This document shows, piece by piece, positions 9,053-17,623 of a DNA stretch of 64,000 nucleotides. The notes beneath the pieces are model-generated. The model was not told the origin of the DNA and made no database searches. It was given only the letters and a program-made list of their open reading frames with translations. Location of the stretch: NCBI GenBank assembly GCA_026991885.1, contig JALXAQ010000249.1:1-64000 (forward strand), written 5' to 3'. How positions within the stretch are numbered: position 1 is the stretch's first letter; every line of letters starts with the position of its first letter. The position numbers and the translations under genes were made by a program. The stretch comes from Thiotrichaceae bacterium. Its GTDB lineage: Bacteria > Pseudomonadota > Gammaproteobacteria > Beggiatoales > Beggiatoaceae.

Positions 9053-9092
9053 AAAGCCCCATGGCCATTTAAAAGCGGTGGGGCTTTTTTTT
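9053..9092 (+). terminator. Rho-independent terminator
   Basis: A stem of AAAGCCCCA with TGGGGCTTT encloses a 17-base loop, followed by an uninterrupted T run. It ends a transcript reading rightward from the antitoxin-relic region, or a small RNA starting near 9000. Confidence 0.85.
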
Positions 9093-9133
9093 TGTTTAAC
9101 TATTTCTCATACTGGCATTGAAAATTAACTCTG

Positions 9134-9765
9134 TTATTTTCGTTGTTTAAGGTAAGCCTCAATTTCTTCAGTGGGCAAACCTCTTAACCGATCTTCAAGT
9201 GGTAAGTAATTTATCACATCGGAGGGATTAATACCCGCTAAGCGTTCTTCTGGTTTCAAGCCAATTAACCGATCTTCTGGTTTCAAGCCTCTCAATCGAA
9301 CTTCGGGTGATACCTTTGAAACCAGTTCCTCAATCTCATCCTGAGTAAAAAGACTCGGCTCCCACATTTTTCCTATTGCCTTAATTTCGTTAGGACTTAA
9401 TTCAAGTGTCATATCATCATCTCCTTTTATTGAGATATGTTGCCATAATTCGACTAAAAACCCTTTAAAAGGTTTTGGTATCTGTTTGAAGCCTTGAGAT
9501 TTCAAAAGATTAAACGCAAAATGTGATGAGCGGTGCTATCTCTAATCCCATCGGGTAATCGCTCCCGTTGTTCTTTAGTCCATTTTGGGGATTTGAGTTT
9601 TAATAATAAGATGTCCGCTTCTGGTGGTTTACTCATCACTTTAACATCGGTTAAAACGGTTATCCCCACAGGTGCTAATAAAAATTTAAGTAGTCTGCCC
9701 AAAATTGATCGTCGCTTTGCGTAGTTACTTCGTTTGATGCCAATAGGTTTTTTCATTGTCTTCAT
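9134..9765 (-). pseudogene. Decayed Rpn-type (PD-(D/E)XK) nuclease/transposase-like gene
   Basis: Two adjacent reading frames look like the two ends of one gene. The first (9502-9765) has PPEADILLL, WTKEQRERLPDGIRDS and AHHIL, typical just before the catalytic EFKxTES strand of this family. The second (9134-9505) begins within LLKSQGFKQIPKPF and ends in RLRGLKPEDRL-type repeats with EEIEAYLKQ, typical of the C-terminal tail. The whole catalytic core between them is missing and the frames differ, so an internal deletion with frameshift is the simplest explanation. Family attribution is from memory of similar sequences in filamentous sulfur bacteria and cyanobacteria. Confidence 0.65.
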
Positions 9766-9929
9766 TCATTATGACTACTCTGTTTGGTTTGATGACGTGG
9801 ATTTAAAGTCAAAGTCAAAAGACTAATGAGTGTTTTCAGGTTTTTAATCCGTGTCATCCGTGTCATCCGTAAAATCCGTGATTCAAGGGTTTACTTAATT
9901 CAAGTGTTATCTCTAAGGAGATATAAATG
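9766..9929. repeat. ATCCGTGTCATCCGT repeat copy
   Basis: This gap holds one copy of the ATCCGTGTCATCCGTAAAAT repeat (about 9845-9890), with AGTCAAAGTCAAAAG before it. The same block is amplified at 22814-23229. No gene is seen. Confidence 0.8.
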
Positions 9930-10364
9930 CTAATCTGTCGGATAAAATTGCTCATCCAACACTTGTTCCAACGTATAAGGACAATTTTGAGGAAAAGTTT
10001 TACGTGGCAAATTAGTTTCTTTCTCAGTTTTAAGGATAGCCTTATTATATGCTAGAGGAAACTTTTCACATAATCTAGCTTTTAGACTTGGACTATCTTC
10101 TAATAATTCATGAATTTCTCGACGCTGTTCCACAATAGTCAGTTTCCAACTACGTGAACGGAGACCAGATTGATATTGCCACTTTAAGAGATGCATTATT
10201 ACTACTGCCAATCGGTTAATCAATTCACGCCGTTCACTTGCTCCCATAGATTTAATTTCCTCTGCTATCATTTGCATATCAACTTGATGGTAGTTACCAT
10301 CCAATAACAATTGTGAAGTTTTTTGTGTCCAAGCATAAAAATCTGTCGGTAAAATTGTAGACAT
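9930..10364 (-). CDS. DUF29 family protein
   Basis: A 144-residue protein matching the DUF29 pattern: FYAWTQKTSQLLLDGNY near residues 9-25, EEIKSMGASERREL in the middle, HLLKWQYQ, then a helical C-terminus. DUF29 proteins are abundant in cyanobacteria and filamentous sulfur bacteria and have no established function. The ribosome-binding site is AAAGGGAGATAATTA before the ATG. It is not obviously in an operon. Confidence 0.8.
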   Translation of the reverse strand: MSTILPTDFYAWTQKTSQLLLDGNYHQVDMQMIAEEIKSMGASERRELINRLAVVIMHLLKWQYQSGLRSRSWKLTIVEQRREIHELLEDSPSLKARLCEKFPLAYNKAILKTEKETNLPRKTFPQNCPYTLEQVLDEQFYPTD

Positions 10365-10429
10365 TTTTAATTATCTCCCTTTTCCATTGTTGATTTTCCC
10401 AGTTAAATGCTTGGACTCCTAACGGCTCC

Positions 10430-10454
10430 GGAGTCCAAGATTCATCTTGGACGT
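10430..10454. repeat. Palindromic repeat, GTCCAAGAT type
   Basis: GGAGTCCAAGATTCATCTTG followed by GACGT, one base before the serA stop. A half copy (TTGGACTCC) lies just upstream at 10411. Confidence 0.8.
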
Positions 10455-10455
10455 G

Positions 10456-11613
10456 TTACAACGTCCGCACCTTCAACACCCCATCTTTAGCACAAATTTC
10501 ATCCACAACGCTTTGTGGTATCGGATTATTAACATCAACCAAAGTACAAGCCATATCGCCGCGAGATCGATTTAACATATCCATAATATTGAGATTGGCA
10601 TTAGCCAGCGCACTGGAAATGCGCTCAATCACATGAGGAACATTAGAATTGACAACCAACAAACGAGGCCCGCCGTTACGTGGCATCTCTATCTCTGGAA
10701 AATTCACCGAATTATGCACCGTACCATTTTCCAAATAATCACGCACCTGATCAGCCACCATGATGGCACAATTTTCTTCTGCCTCCTTGGTAGACGCGCC
10801 AAGATGTGGCAACGTAATAACCCGCTCATGGTTTTTCAATAAATTACTTGGAAAATCACACACATAACCATTAACCCGCCCCGCTTTAATCGCCTCACAA
10901 ACCGCAACATCATCAACAATCCCGTCACGCGAAAAATTAAAAATCATCAAACCCTGACGCGCCTCTTGTAAACGCTCCCCATTGATGATATGGCGAGTAG
11001 CCTCTTGCAAAGGCACATGCACTGTCACCAAATCAACTTGTGACAACATATCCTCAACACTCAAAGCCTGTTTGACATGCGACGACAATTGCCAAGCATT
11101 TTTCACCGTGATATGCGGATCATAGCCTATCACTTGCATACCTAACGCCTGGGCACCATTAGCGACTTTGACACCAATGGCACCTAAACCAATCACGCCT
11201 AAAGTGTGTTTAGACAACTCAAAACCAACAAATTGCTTTTTGCCGGCTTCGACTTGTTTGGAAATGTCCGTACCTTGCAAATTGCGGGCATATTCCCACG
11301 CTGGAAAAAGATTACGGGCGGCTGATAACATACATCCCAATACTAACTCTTTAACCGCATTCGCATTCGCGCCCGGGGCATTAAAGACGGGAATCCCACG
11401 AGCGCTCATTTTATCAATAGGGATATTATTCACCCCCGCCCCCGCCCGTCCAACAGCTTTCAACGTATCGGGTATCTCCCAATCGTGCATCTTAAATGAT
11501 CGCAATAACACCGCGTCAGGCTGCTGAAATTCAGAAGCCACCTCATAATGTGAGCGCGGCAAACGCTCCAAACCTTTAACAGAAATATTATTTAAAGTCA
11601 GTACCTTATACAT
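10456..11613 (-). CDS. serA: D-3-phosphoglycerate dehydrogenase, short form with ACT domain
   Basis: Oxidises 3-phosphoglycerate to 3-phosphohydroxypyruvate, the first step of serine synthesis. The 385-residue protein has a substrate-binding lobe, the NAD-binding Rossmann motif GLGAIGVKV, the catalytic Arg in NFSRDGIVDD, the catalytic His in LPHLGASTKEAEENC and a C-terminal ACT domain (about 315-385), likely for serine feedback. The allosteric intervening domain of long SerA forms is absent. It follows serC on the same strand with a one-base TAATG overlap. Confidence 0.95.
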   Translation of the reverse strand: MYKVLTLNNISVKGLERLPRSHYEVASEFQQPDAVLLRSFKMHDWEIPDTLKAVGRAGAGVNNIPIDKMSARGIPVFNAPGANANAVKELVLGCMLSAARNLFPAWEYARNLQGTDISKQVEAGKKQFVGFELSKHTLGVIGLGAIGVKVANGAQALGMQVIGYDPHITVKNAWQLSSHVKQALSVEDMLSQVDLVTVHVPLQEATRHIINGERLQEARQGLMIFNFSRDGIVDDVAVCEAIKAGRVNGYVCDFPSNLLKNHERVITLPHLGASTKEAEENCAIMVADQVRDYLENGTVHNSVNFPEIEMPRNGGPRLLVVNSNVPHVIERISSALANANLNIMDMLNRSRGDMACTLVDVNNPIPQSVVDEICAKDGVLKVRTL

Positions 11614-12689
11614 TATCCCTTCCGTTTTTCAAAATCACTCATAAAATCAACTAATGCCTGTACGCCCTCTTCAGGCATAGCATTATAAATACTCGCCCGC
11701 ATACCGCCCACAGTGCGATGCCCTGCCAAAGTGACTAAACCCGCCTCCTTAGCATCCGCCAAAAAGCTTTGGTTTAAATCGGCATTTATCAGCGTAAACG
11801 GCACATTCATCCAAGAGCGATAAGCCAGATCGACAGGATTATTATAAAAATCAGAATTATCAATCGCCGCGTACAACATTTCAGCTTTGCGCTGATTGCG
11901 TTTACCCATTTCTACCAAACCGCCCAACTCTTTGAGCCATTTAAACACCAAGCCCGCAATATACCACGCATAAGTCGGTGGCGTATTATACATAGAGCCA
12001 CTATCAATGTGGGTTTTATAGGTAAACATTGACGGTGTGTGGGACAAGGGCATGTTTGCCAAATCTTCACGTATAATGACAATAGTTAAGCCGGCGGGAC
12101 CAATATTTTTTTGTGCGCCCGCATAAATCACCCCATATTTGGAAACATCCAAAGGACGCGATAAAATAGTTGACGACATATCTGCCACTAAAGGCTTATC
12201 ACCCACATCAGGAATACTATGAAATTCCACACCATTGATAGTTTCATTGGGTGTATAGTGGACATAAGCGGCATTGGGATTCAATGTCCAAGTGTCAGAG
12301 ACAGTGGTAAATTTATTCGGGGTTGAATCGACGGGCAAATTGACTTGGCAATATTTTTTTGCCTCAGCAATAGCTTTTTTTGACCAGATACCAGTGTTAA
12401 AGTAATCTGCCTCATTGCCATCGCCCAATAAATTCATGGGCACCATAGCAAATTGACTAGATGCGCCGCCTTGCAAAAAGAGTATTTTGTAACTATTTGG
12501 AATATTTAATAATTCCCGAAAATCGGACTCAGCTTGTTCGGCAATCGACTTAAATTCTTTACTGCGATGGCTCATTTCCATCACAGACATACCACAGCCG
12601 TGCCAATCCGGCAACTCTGCTTGGGCTTGTTCTAATACGGGTTGAGGTAATGTTGCTGGACCAGCACTGAAATTAAATGCTCGTGACAT
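11613..12689 (-). CDS. serC: Phosphoserine aminotransferase
   Basis: PLP enzyme converting 3-phosphohydroxypyruvate and glutamate to phosphoserine and 2-oxoglutarate; the same fold serves pyridoxine synthesis. The PLP lysine is in [12 protein letters not shown]. The N-terminus [11 protein letters not shown] and the C-terminal [15 protein letters not shown] motif are characteristic. Length 358 is normal. An AAGGAT ribosome-binding site precedes the ATG. serC is the first gene of the serC-serA pair, which supplies the two consecutive steps of the pathway. Confidence 0.96.
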   Translation of the reverse strand: MSRAFNFSAGPATLPQPVLEQAQAELPDWHGCGMSVMEMSHRSKEFKSIAEQAESDFRELLNIPNSYKILFLQGGASSQFAMVPMNLLGDGNEADYFNTGIWSKKAIAEAKKYCQVNLPVDSTPNKFTTVSDTWTLNPNAAYVHYTPNETINGVEFHSIPDVGDKPLVADMSSTILSRPLDVSKYGVIYAGAQKNIGPAGLTIVIIREDLANMPLSHTPSMFTYKTHIDSGSMYNTPPTYAWYIAGLVFKWLKELGGLVEMGKRNQRKAEMLYAAIDNSDFYNNPVDLAYRSWMNVPFTLINADLNQSFLADAKEAGLVTLAGHRTVGGMRASIYNAMPEEGVQALVDFMSDFEKRKG

Positions 12690-12776
12690 CGTTTATCCTT
12701 AAGATTTAGGGTGAAGTGATTAGACCTATTAACTATAACACAATTAGAAACCTTTAACTACAACTACTGAAAACTA

Positions 12777-14684
12777 ATGACTACTAGCACGAATGTCTTG
12801 CCGATAGGCTATCAATTAAAAGAATATAGTATAGAAGGCATTCTTGGGCATGGAGAATTTGGCATCACATACCTTGCCGAAGACACAAAACTCAAACAAA
12901 AAGTCGCTATCAAAGAATATTTTCCCAACCACTTAATCAGCCGGAAAAATAGCGACAATATTCGGCTCAAAGCAAAAGAATATCAAGAGTATTTTGCCTT
13001 GGGTTTAGAAGTTTTTCTCCATGAAGCGCACACACTTGCCACATTTCAACATCCTAACATTGTAGATGTTTTATATTACTTTGAAGCAGAAGAAACGGCC
13101 TATATGGTCATGGAATATGAGCAAGGGCAAAGCCTGACCAGTCTATTGAAAAAAGGAAAGATGACAACAGAAGCAGAACTCCGGAAATTTTTGCCACCGT
13201 TGTTATCCGGTTTACAAGCGGCACATCAAGCAGGATTTCTGCACCAAGATATTAGACCTGATAATATTTATTTGCGTGAAAAAGACCAAAGTCCTGTTTT
13301 ACTTGATTTTGGAGCAGCACGTTATAGCCTTGGGAGCCGTAGCAGCACCCTCAACTTAGTTGTTAGCCCCGGTTATGCCCCGTTTGAGCAATATGAGCCT
13401 AAAAAAAACAATCAAGGTCCTTGGACAGACATTTATGCCTTGGCGGCTGTGCTATATCGTATTATCAGTGGCAAACTCCCGCTAGAAGCCTCAGAGCGAG
13501 AGCACCATCTTAAAAATGAAAATGTAGACCCATTACCGTCCATTCTACAAATAGCGGACAAAAAATATTCAAAACATTTATTACAAGGCATTGATTGGGG
13601 CTTAAAAGTATCAGAAAAAGACCGCCCACAAAATGTGGAACAGTGGGCTAAGGCACTCGGTTTATCTAAACCATCAAATAAATTGAATAAGCCGCCAATC
13701 TATTGGTGGATATTAGCCAGTGTGATAATTCTCTTAAATGGGGGTTATATATTTTATATGGCTCAACACCTGGCACAGTCGCAACAAAAAAACCGCTCAA
13801 AATTGCAACAATTGCAACAGCAAGCGGTGGCTGAAACAGCCAATTTAGTAAAGGCGCAAAAAGCACGAGAAGCCGAAGAACAATGTTTAGTGCAATTACA
13901 AGAGCAAATCGTTACAGAAGAACAACGCATTTTCCAATTGCGACAAAAAATGACGCAAGAATTACAGCCTCCCCCCGAAATTTTTCGTGATCGTTTGCAA
14001 GCCGGCGGATTTGGCCCCCAAATGGTCGTGATTCCCGCCGGGCGTTTTCAAATGGGAGATATTCAAGGTAGCGATGAAGAAAAACCTGTGCATTCCGTCT
14101 CTATAAAGCCTTTTGCGATAGGGCGCTATGAAGTCACCTTTTTAGAATATGATCGCTTTACAAAAGCCACTCATAGAGAAAAACCTGATGATGAAGGTTG
14201 GGGGCGCTGTAATCGTCCCGTGATTAACGTCTCCTGGCATGATGCTATGGCTTATGCTCAATGGTTGAGTACACAAACTGGGCGGCACTATAGTTTGCCA
14301 ACCGAAGCCCAATGGGAATATGCCGCACGGGCTGATACGAAAACAAAATATTGGTGGGGAGATGAAATTGGCTATAATCAAGCTAACTGTGCAGGTTGTG
14401 GTAGTCAGTGGGATGACAAAACAACGGCACCTGTCGGTTCTTTTGCACCTAATCCTTTTGGATTATATGAAACGGTAGGAAATGCCTGGGAATGGTGCGC
14501 TGATCCTTGGTATAGTTACTCTGATGAAAGTAGTCAAAATGAGGAATTTCGATTGCTTCGTGGCGGTTCATGGTTTCTTAGCCCCAATGGTTGTCGCGCA
14601 GCCAGTCGAAGCCGGAGCCAGCCAAACAGTAAGAACAACCTTGTTGGTTTTCGGGTTGTTTGTGAGATCGATAGTGCAAAATAA
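12777..14684 (+). CDS. Membrane Ser/Thr protein kinase fused to a SUMF1/FGE-type domain
   Basis: A 635-residue Hanks-type kinase: glycine loop GHGEFG (24-29), lysine in VAIKEYF (46), catalytic HQDIRPDN (156-163) and DFGAAR (177-182), with the APFEQY motif near 202. A transmembrane helix lies at about 310-329, then a coiled coil (335-395), then a formylglycine-generating-enzyme-like domain (about 413-632) with VVIPAGRFQMGD and LRGGSW. In such fusions the FGE domain is usually thought to sense or bind, not to oxidise sulfatase cysteines. HQD replaces HRD, which is tolerated in some kinases. FHA and PP2C genes follow. Confidence 0.92.
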   Translation: MTTSTNVLPIGYQLKEYSIEGILGHGEFGITYLAEDTKLKQKVAIKEYFPNHLISRKNSDNIRLKAKEYQEYFALGLEVFLHEAHTLATFQHPNIVDVLYYFEAEETAYMVMEYEQGQSLTSLLKKGKMTTEAELRKFLPPLLSGLQAAHQAGFLHQDIRPDNIYLREKDQSPVLLDFGAARYSLGSRSSTLNLVVSPGYAPFEQYEPKKNNQGPWTDIYALAAVLYRIISGKLPLEASEREHHLKNENVDPLPSILQIADKKYSKHLLQGIDWGLKVSEKDRPQNVEQWAKALGLSKPSNKLNKPPIYWWILASVIILLNGGYIFYMAQHLAQSQQKNRSKLQQLQQQAVAETANLVKAQKAREAEEQCLVQLQEQIVTEEQRIFQLRQKMTQELQPPPEIFRDRLQAGGFGPQMVVIPAGRFQMGDIQGSDEEKPVHSVSIKPFAIGRYEVTFLEYDRFTKATHREKPDDEGWGRCNRPVINVSWHDAMAYAQWLSTQTGRHYSLPTEAQWEYAARADTKTKYWWGDEIGYNQANCAGCGSQWDDKTTAPVGSFAPNPFGLYETVGNAWEWCADPWYSYSDESSQNEEFRLLRGGSWFLSPNGCRAASRSRSQPNSKNNLVGFRVVCEIDSAK

Positions 14685-14760
14685 GCGAGTACACGAGAAT
14701 GTTTAGGTGCGTTATTCATGATATAATCAATCAATTCTAATTTATAAGAGATGAAATCCA

Positions 14761-15108
14761 ATGAGAACTTTTATAGTTGGTCGTGCTCAAAAAGCTGATA
14801 TTGTTATAATAGACGCCGATCATTCTGTTAGTGATATCCATTTAGAAATCACTCAAGATGCCAAAGGTTACTACTATTTGGTTGACTGTAATAGTATCAA
14901 TGGCACATTTTGCAAACGAGGAGCACGTTGGGAGCCGGTCAAAGAAGGTACTTATGTCGGCTTAGATGAACTGCTTTTATTGGGAAAATATCAAACCAGC
15001 ATACGCAAATTGTTAGCCATACTAAAAGTAAATCCTAAAAAAACAACTTCTCATTTAGGTCTCCAGCGCGACCCTGATACCGGGGAAATCATTCCACAGA
15101 GACATTGA
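14761..15108 (+). CDS. FHA domain protein
   Basis: A 115-residue protein that is almost entirely one forkhead-associated domain, which binds phosphothreonine peptides. Visible are the first strand FIVGRAQKADIVI, the SVSDIHLEI region (usual SxxH) and NSINGTF (usual NGT). The C-terminal residues are hydrophilic. The ribosome-binding site is AAGAGATGAAATCC. It sits between the kinase and the phosphatase on the same strand, so it probably reads phosphorylation set by the first and removed by the second. Confidence 0.9.
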   Translation: MRTFIVGRAQKADIVIIDADHSVSDIHLEITQDAKGYYYLVDCNSINGTFCKRGARWEPVKEGTYVGLDELLLLGKYQTSIRKLLAILKVNPKKTTSHLGLQRDPDTGEIIPQRH

Positions 15109-15174
15109 TCCACAAACTCATTTTAAGGGACAAACAACTTTACGTTTTGTCCCCCTATTTGGAGAACATTTCAA

Positions 15175-15915
15175 TTGGCAAAATATAACGAAGAGTTCGC
15201 AGGAGAGCGTATTCAAGGTAAGCGGCATTATCAGGAAGATGATTTTGGCTTTGATAACAGCCAGCCTCAGGACTTTTTGATGGTACTGGCAGACGGCATG
15301 GGGGGGCACAAGGGCGGTGCTTTTGCCAGCAAATGTGTTATTAAAACTTTTATGGATAGCTATCATGCTGTCTCCGGCTCTGTGGCGGAGCGGTTACAGC
15401 AAATATTGCAAAAAACGAATGAACAGTTAGCTTTAGAAGTACAATCAAGGCCAAAATTAAAGGGCATGGGTTGTACATTGGTTGCGGCTGCCATCAGTGA
15501 TGTGCAAATAGAATGGATTAGTGTAGGCGATTCTCCCTTATGGCTTTACAAGAAAGCAGGGGATTTAGTCCGTTTAAATGAGGATCATTCCATGAAACCC
15601 ATATTGCAAGAACTGGTACATTTGGGTGAACTCATGCCAGAAGAGCTGGCGACACATCCAGATCGTAATATGCTACGCGCTGCGATTGTGGGGGGAAAGA
15701 TTGATCTGATTGATCAGTCGTCTGCACCTTTAGAAGCGGGTGATCGTATTCTATTAGCCAGTGACGGAATACTGAGTTTGTCTGAAACGGAAATTGCTAA
15801 CATTTTAGATCAACCATTATCCGCAAAAGCATTAGTCAAAAAATTGTTGGTGGCTGTCGAAAAGAAAGGTAAACGAAATCAGGATAATACGACAGTTTTA
15901 GTGCTTAAAATGTAG
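15175..15915 (+). CDS. PP2C-type Ser/Thr protein phosphatase
   Basis: Metal-dependent phosphatase of 246 residues with ADGMGGHKGGAFAS (metal Asp-Gly), GMGCTLVAA, WISVGDSPLWLY, ILLASDGILSL and the C-terminal QDNTTVLVLK. The start is TTG at 15175, preceded by GGAG at the right distance; no ATG fits the conserved N-terminus. It is third in the kinase-FHA-phosphatase set. Confidence 0.9.
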   Translation: MAKYNEEFAGERIQGKRHYQEDDFGFDNSQPQDFLMVLADGMGGHKGGAFASKCVIKTFMDSYHAVSGSVAERLQQILQKTNEQLALEVQSRPKLKGMGCTLVAAAISDVQIEWISVGDSPLWLYKKAGDLVRLNEDHSMKPILQELVHLGELMPEELATHPDRNMLRAAIVGGKIDLIDQSSAPLEAGDRILLASDGILSLSETEIANILDQPLSAKALVKKLLVAVEKKGKRNQDNTTVLVLKM

Positions 15916-15935
15916 TGACAAACCCATCTTTAGGC

Positions 15936-15968
15936 GTCCACCTCCGGTTTGGGCGCCTATTTTATTGT
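15936..15968 (+). terminator. Hairpin after the phosphatase gene, derived from a repeat
   Basis: AGGCGTCCACCTCCGGTTTG followed by GGCGCCTATTTT can form a hairpin followed by a T-rich run. The CCACCTCCGGTTTGG part recurs inside the repeat at 32776. Terminator function is inferred. Confidence 0.45.
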
Positions 15969-16008
15969 TCGGCTGAAGCTTCATTCATATTAAAAATATA
16001 GACATAAT

Positions 16009-17400
16009 ATAGCAATCCTCATCGGCAGTTCATTTTGTTTGGCCTTAGTGGGTGCCGTCTTTTTGCCGACTGGGCGGCATGATGAAAAGTTCGGTAGCAA
16101 TGGACGGATTACCGCTAAGAGACCAATGCCCCCTAATGTCACCGCCGCTCAGGGATTTGATGCCGTGCAAAAAGCCAATGTCGATAACGCCTTTGTCGGA
16201 GATTTTCCGTTCAACAACGGCATTTTTGGGCGATTTGCTGGAGATGGTCGCTTGCCTTCTACTCTACAACCCAATGCCATTAAGTTAAGGGCAACCACAA
16301 GGGATTGCCCCTACGGAGGACCGCATTTTATAATCCTTTATGGTTGCCCTTAACTTAATGGCATTTTAAAAATGTCGAAGCCATGCATGTGAAAAATCTT
16401 TTTTAGAGGCCGCGCGTAAAACCTTTAATTTGCTGAACCGAGAATATTGGGTCGAAGCCTACGGCGTTTACCGGAGCCGCCGTCATGATGATACGGTCGT
16501 TGTTACGCCTTATGATATTGGCATTACTCTCGCTGGACTGCGAGAAATATTATTCGCTACGCCTACCTATAAAGCGGATGCACAATTAGAGCGGATCACT
16601 CGTTGGTGGATTCAAACGGTGAATCAGAGTGGTGTTATCCAGTCGGAGACTAATAGAACGGGTGAAATTTACACCGGTTTTATGACGGGAGACGATGATG
16701 GTGATGCTATTCCTTCTGCCTCTGCGGGCAAGTCTCATGGGCGGTACGGGATAGCCCCTTTGATTGCCGGCAAGGTTGTGATCAATGTAGGCGGTTCTAA
16801 AAATAGAGCCTTTCGCAAAATCCAAGGAGAGCGTCACAATCCGAATAAATATAACAAAGTTCGGATGAAATATAAGCGGCAGTCTAAACGGCAGCAACGG
16901 GCTATCATCGTTTCTTTGAAGGACCCAGAAGTACCGGGTTTAGTGAAACGACAACCGATGGTGCGCGAGGATGGCACGACGATTCCTTTGCAACCGACTA
17001 AGCCAATCACGGTTGGACTGGGTACGGTTTTGAATCTCAGTGGTCGCCAAATATTTGAAGCGAATTGTTCAAAATGTCATGGTCAGCATGGCGAGGAGAT
17101 TGATGGCTTGCCACTAGAAAGTGGCTATGAATTAATTGGCCACATGCGGCGATGGCTGCTTTTGCAACAAAGAGTGGCTGTTTAGCCTGTCATAGCGTGG
17201 AGGCGAAAATACTAGGTCCCGCTTGGAAAGAGGTCGCAGCCAAGTATAAAGGTAAAAGGGGGGCGGCTAATAAGTTGGTGGAGAAAGTCAAAAAGGGTGG
17301 CTCGGGTGTCTGGGGTACAATTCCGATGACTCCTAATTCTCCCCGTGTCAGCGATAAAGACATTGCTACGCTTGTTAATTGGATTTTGTCTTTGAAATAA
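16009..17400 (+). pseudogene. Broken multi-domain cytochrome c gene
   Basis: Three frames in one line read as a single decayed gene. Part one (16009-16280) starts from ATA, encodes a signal-like hydrophobic stretch and ends at an inserted 87-bp element. Part two (about 16385-17185) resumes in another frame with EAMHVKNLFLEAARKTFNLL, then a long soluble region and one haem site CSKCH. Part three (17152-17400) is shifted again and carries a second haem site CLACH with the class I ending IATLVNWILSL. Missing start, insertion and a frameshift near 17140-17180 argue for loss of function. The long middle domain is not assigned to a family. Confidence 0.7.
16276..16362. mobile_element. 87-bp MITE-like element with 22-bp perfect terminal inverted repeats
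   Basis: The left end GCCATTAAGTTAAGGGCAAC continues to CA and is the exact reverse complement of the right end (TGGTTGCCCTTAACTTAATG followed by GC). The interior CACAAGGGATTGCCCCTAC is shared with copies at 23241 and 49268. It interrupts the cytochrome gene and changes frame. No coding capacity, so it would depend on a transposase elsewhere. Confidence 0.8.
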
Positions 17401-17560
17401 GGTTAACGACAGGGATTATTTTTTAACAGGGATAAGTCAAAAAGAATTGGCGGCGAACAGAAGGTTTTGACTGCTAAAAATAAAAAAAATCCCTGTAGTT
17501 AAGTGTTTTGACTTATCCCTGCTAAAAAAAAATCCCTGTAGTTAAGGTAACCCGAGCTTT
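17401..17560. repeat. AGGGATAAGTCAAAA / TTGACTTATCCCT repeat
   Basis: Inverted and direct copies of AACAGGGATAAGTCAAAA and TTTTGACTTATCCCTGCTAA with AATCCCTGTAGTTAAG between. The family recurs at 22172, 23562 and 42771. It fills the gap before the next gene together with an AT-rich leader; no coding potential is seen. Confidence 0.85.
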
Positions 17561-17623
17561 TCACTATCTGTCTGATATAATTCACGAGCAAATTTAATTA
17601 ATAAATAATTGAGAGGCCATTTA

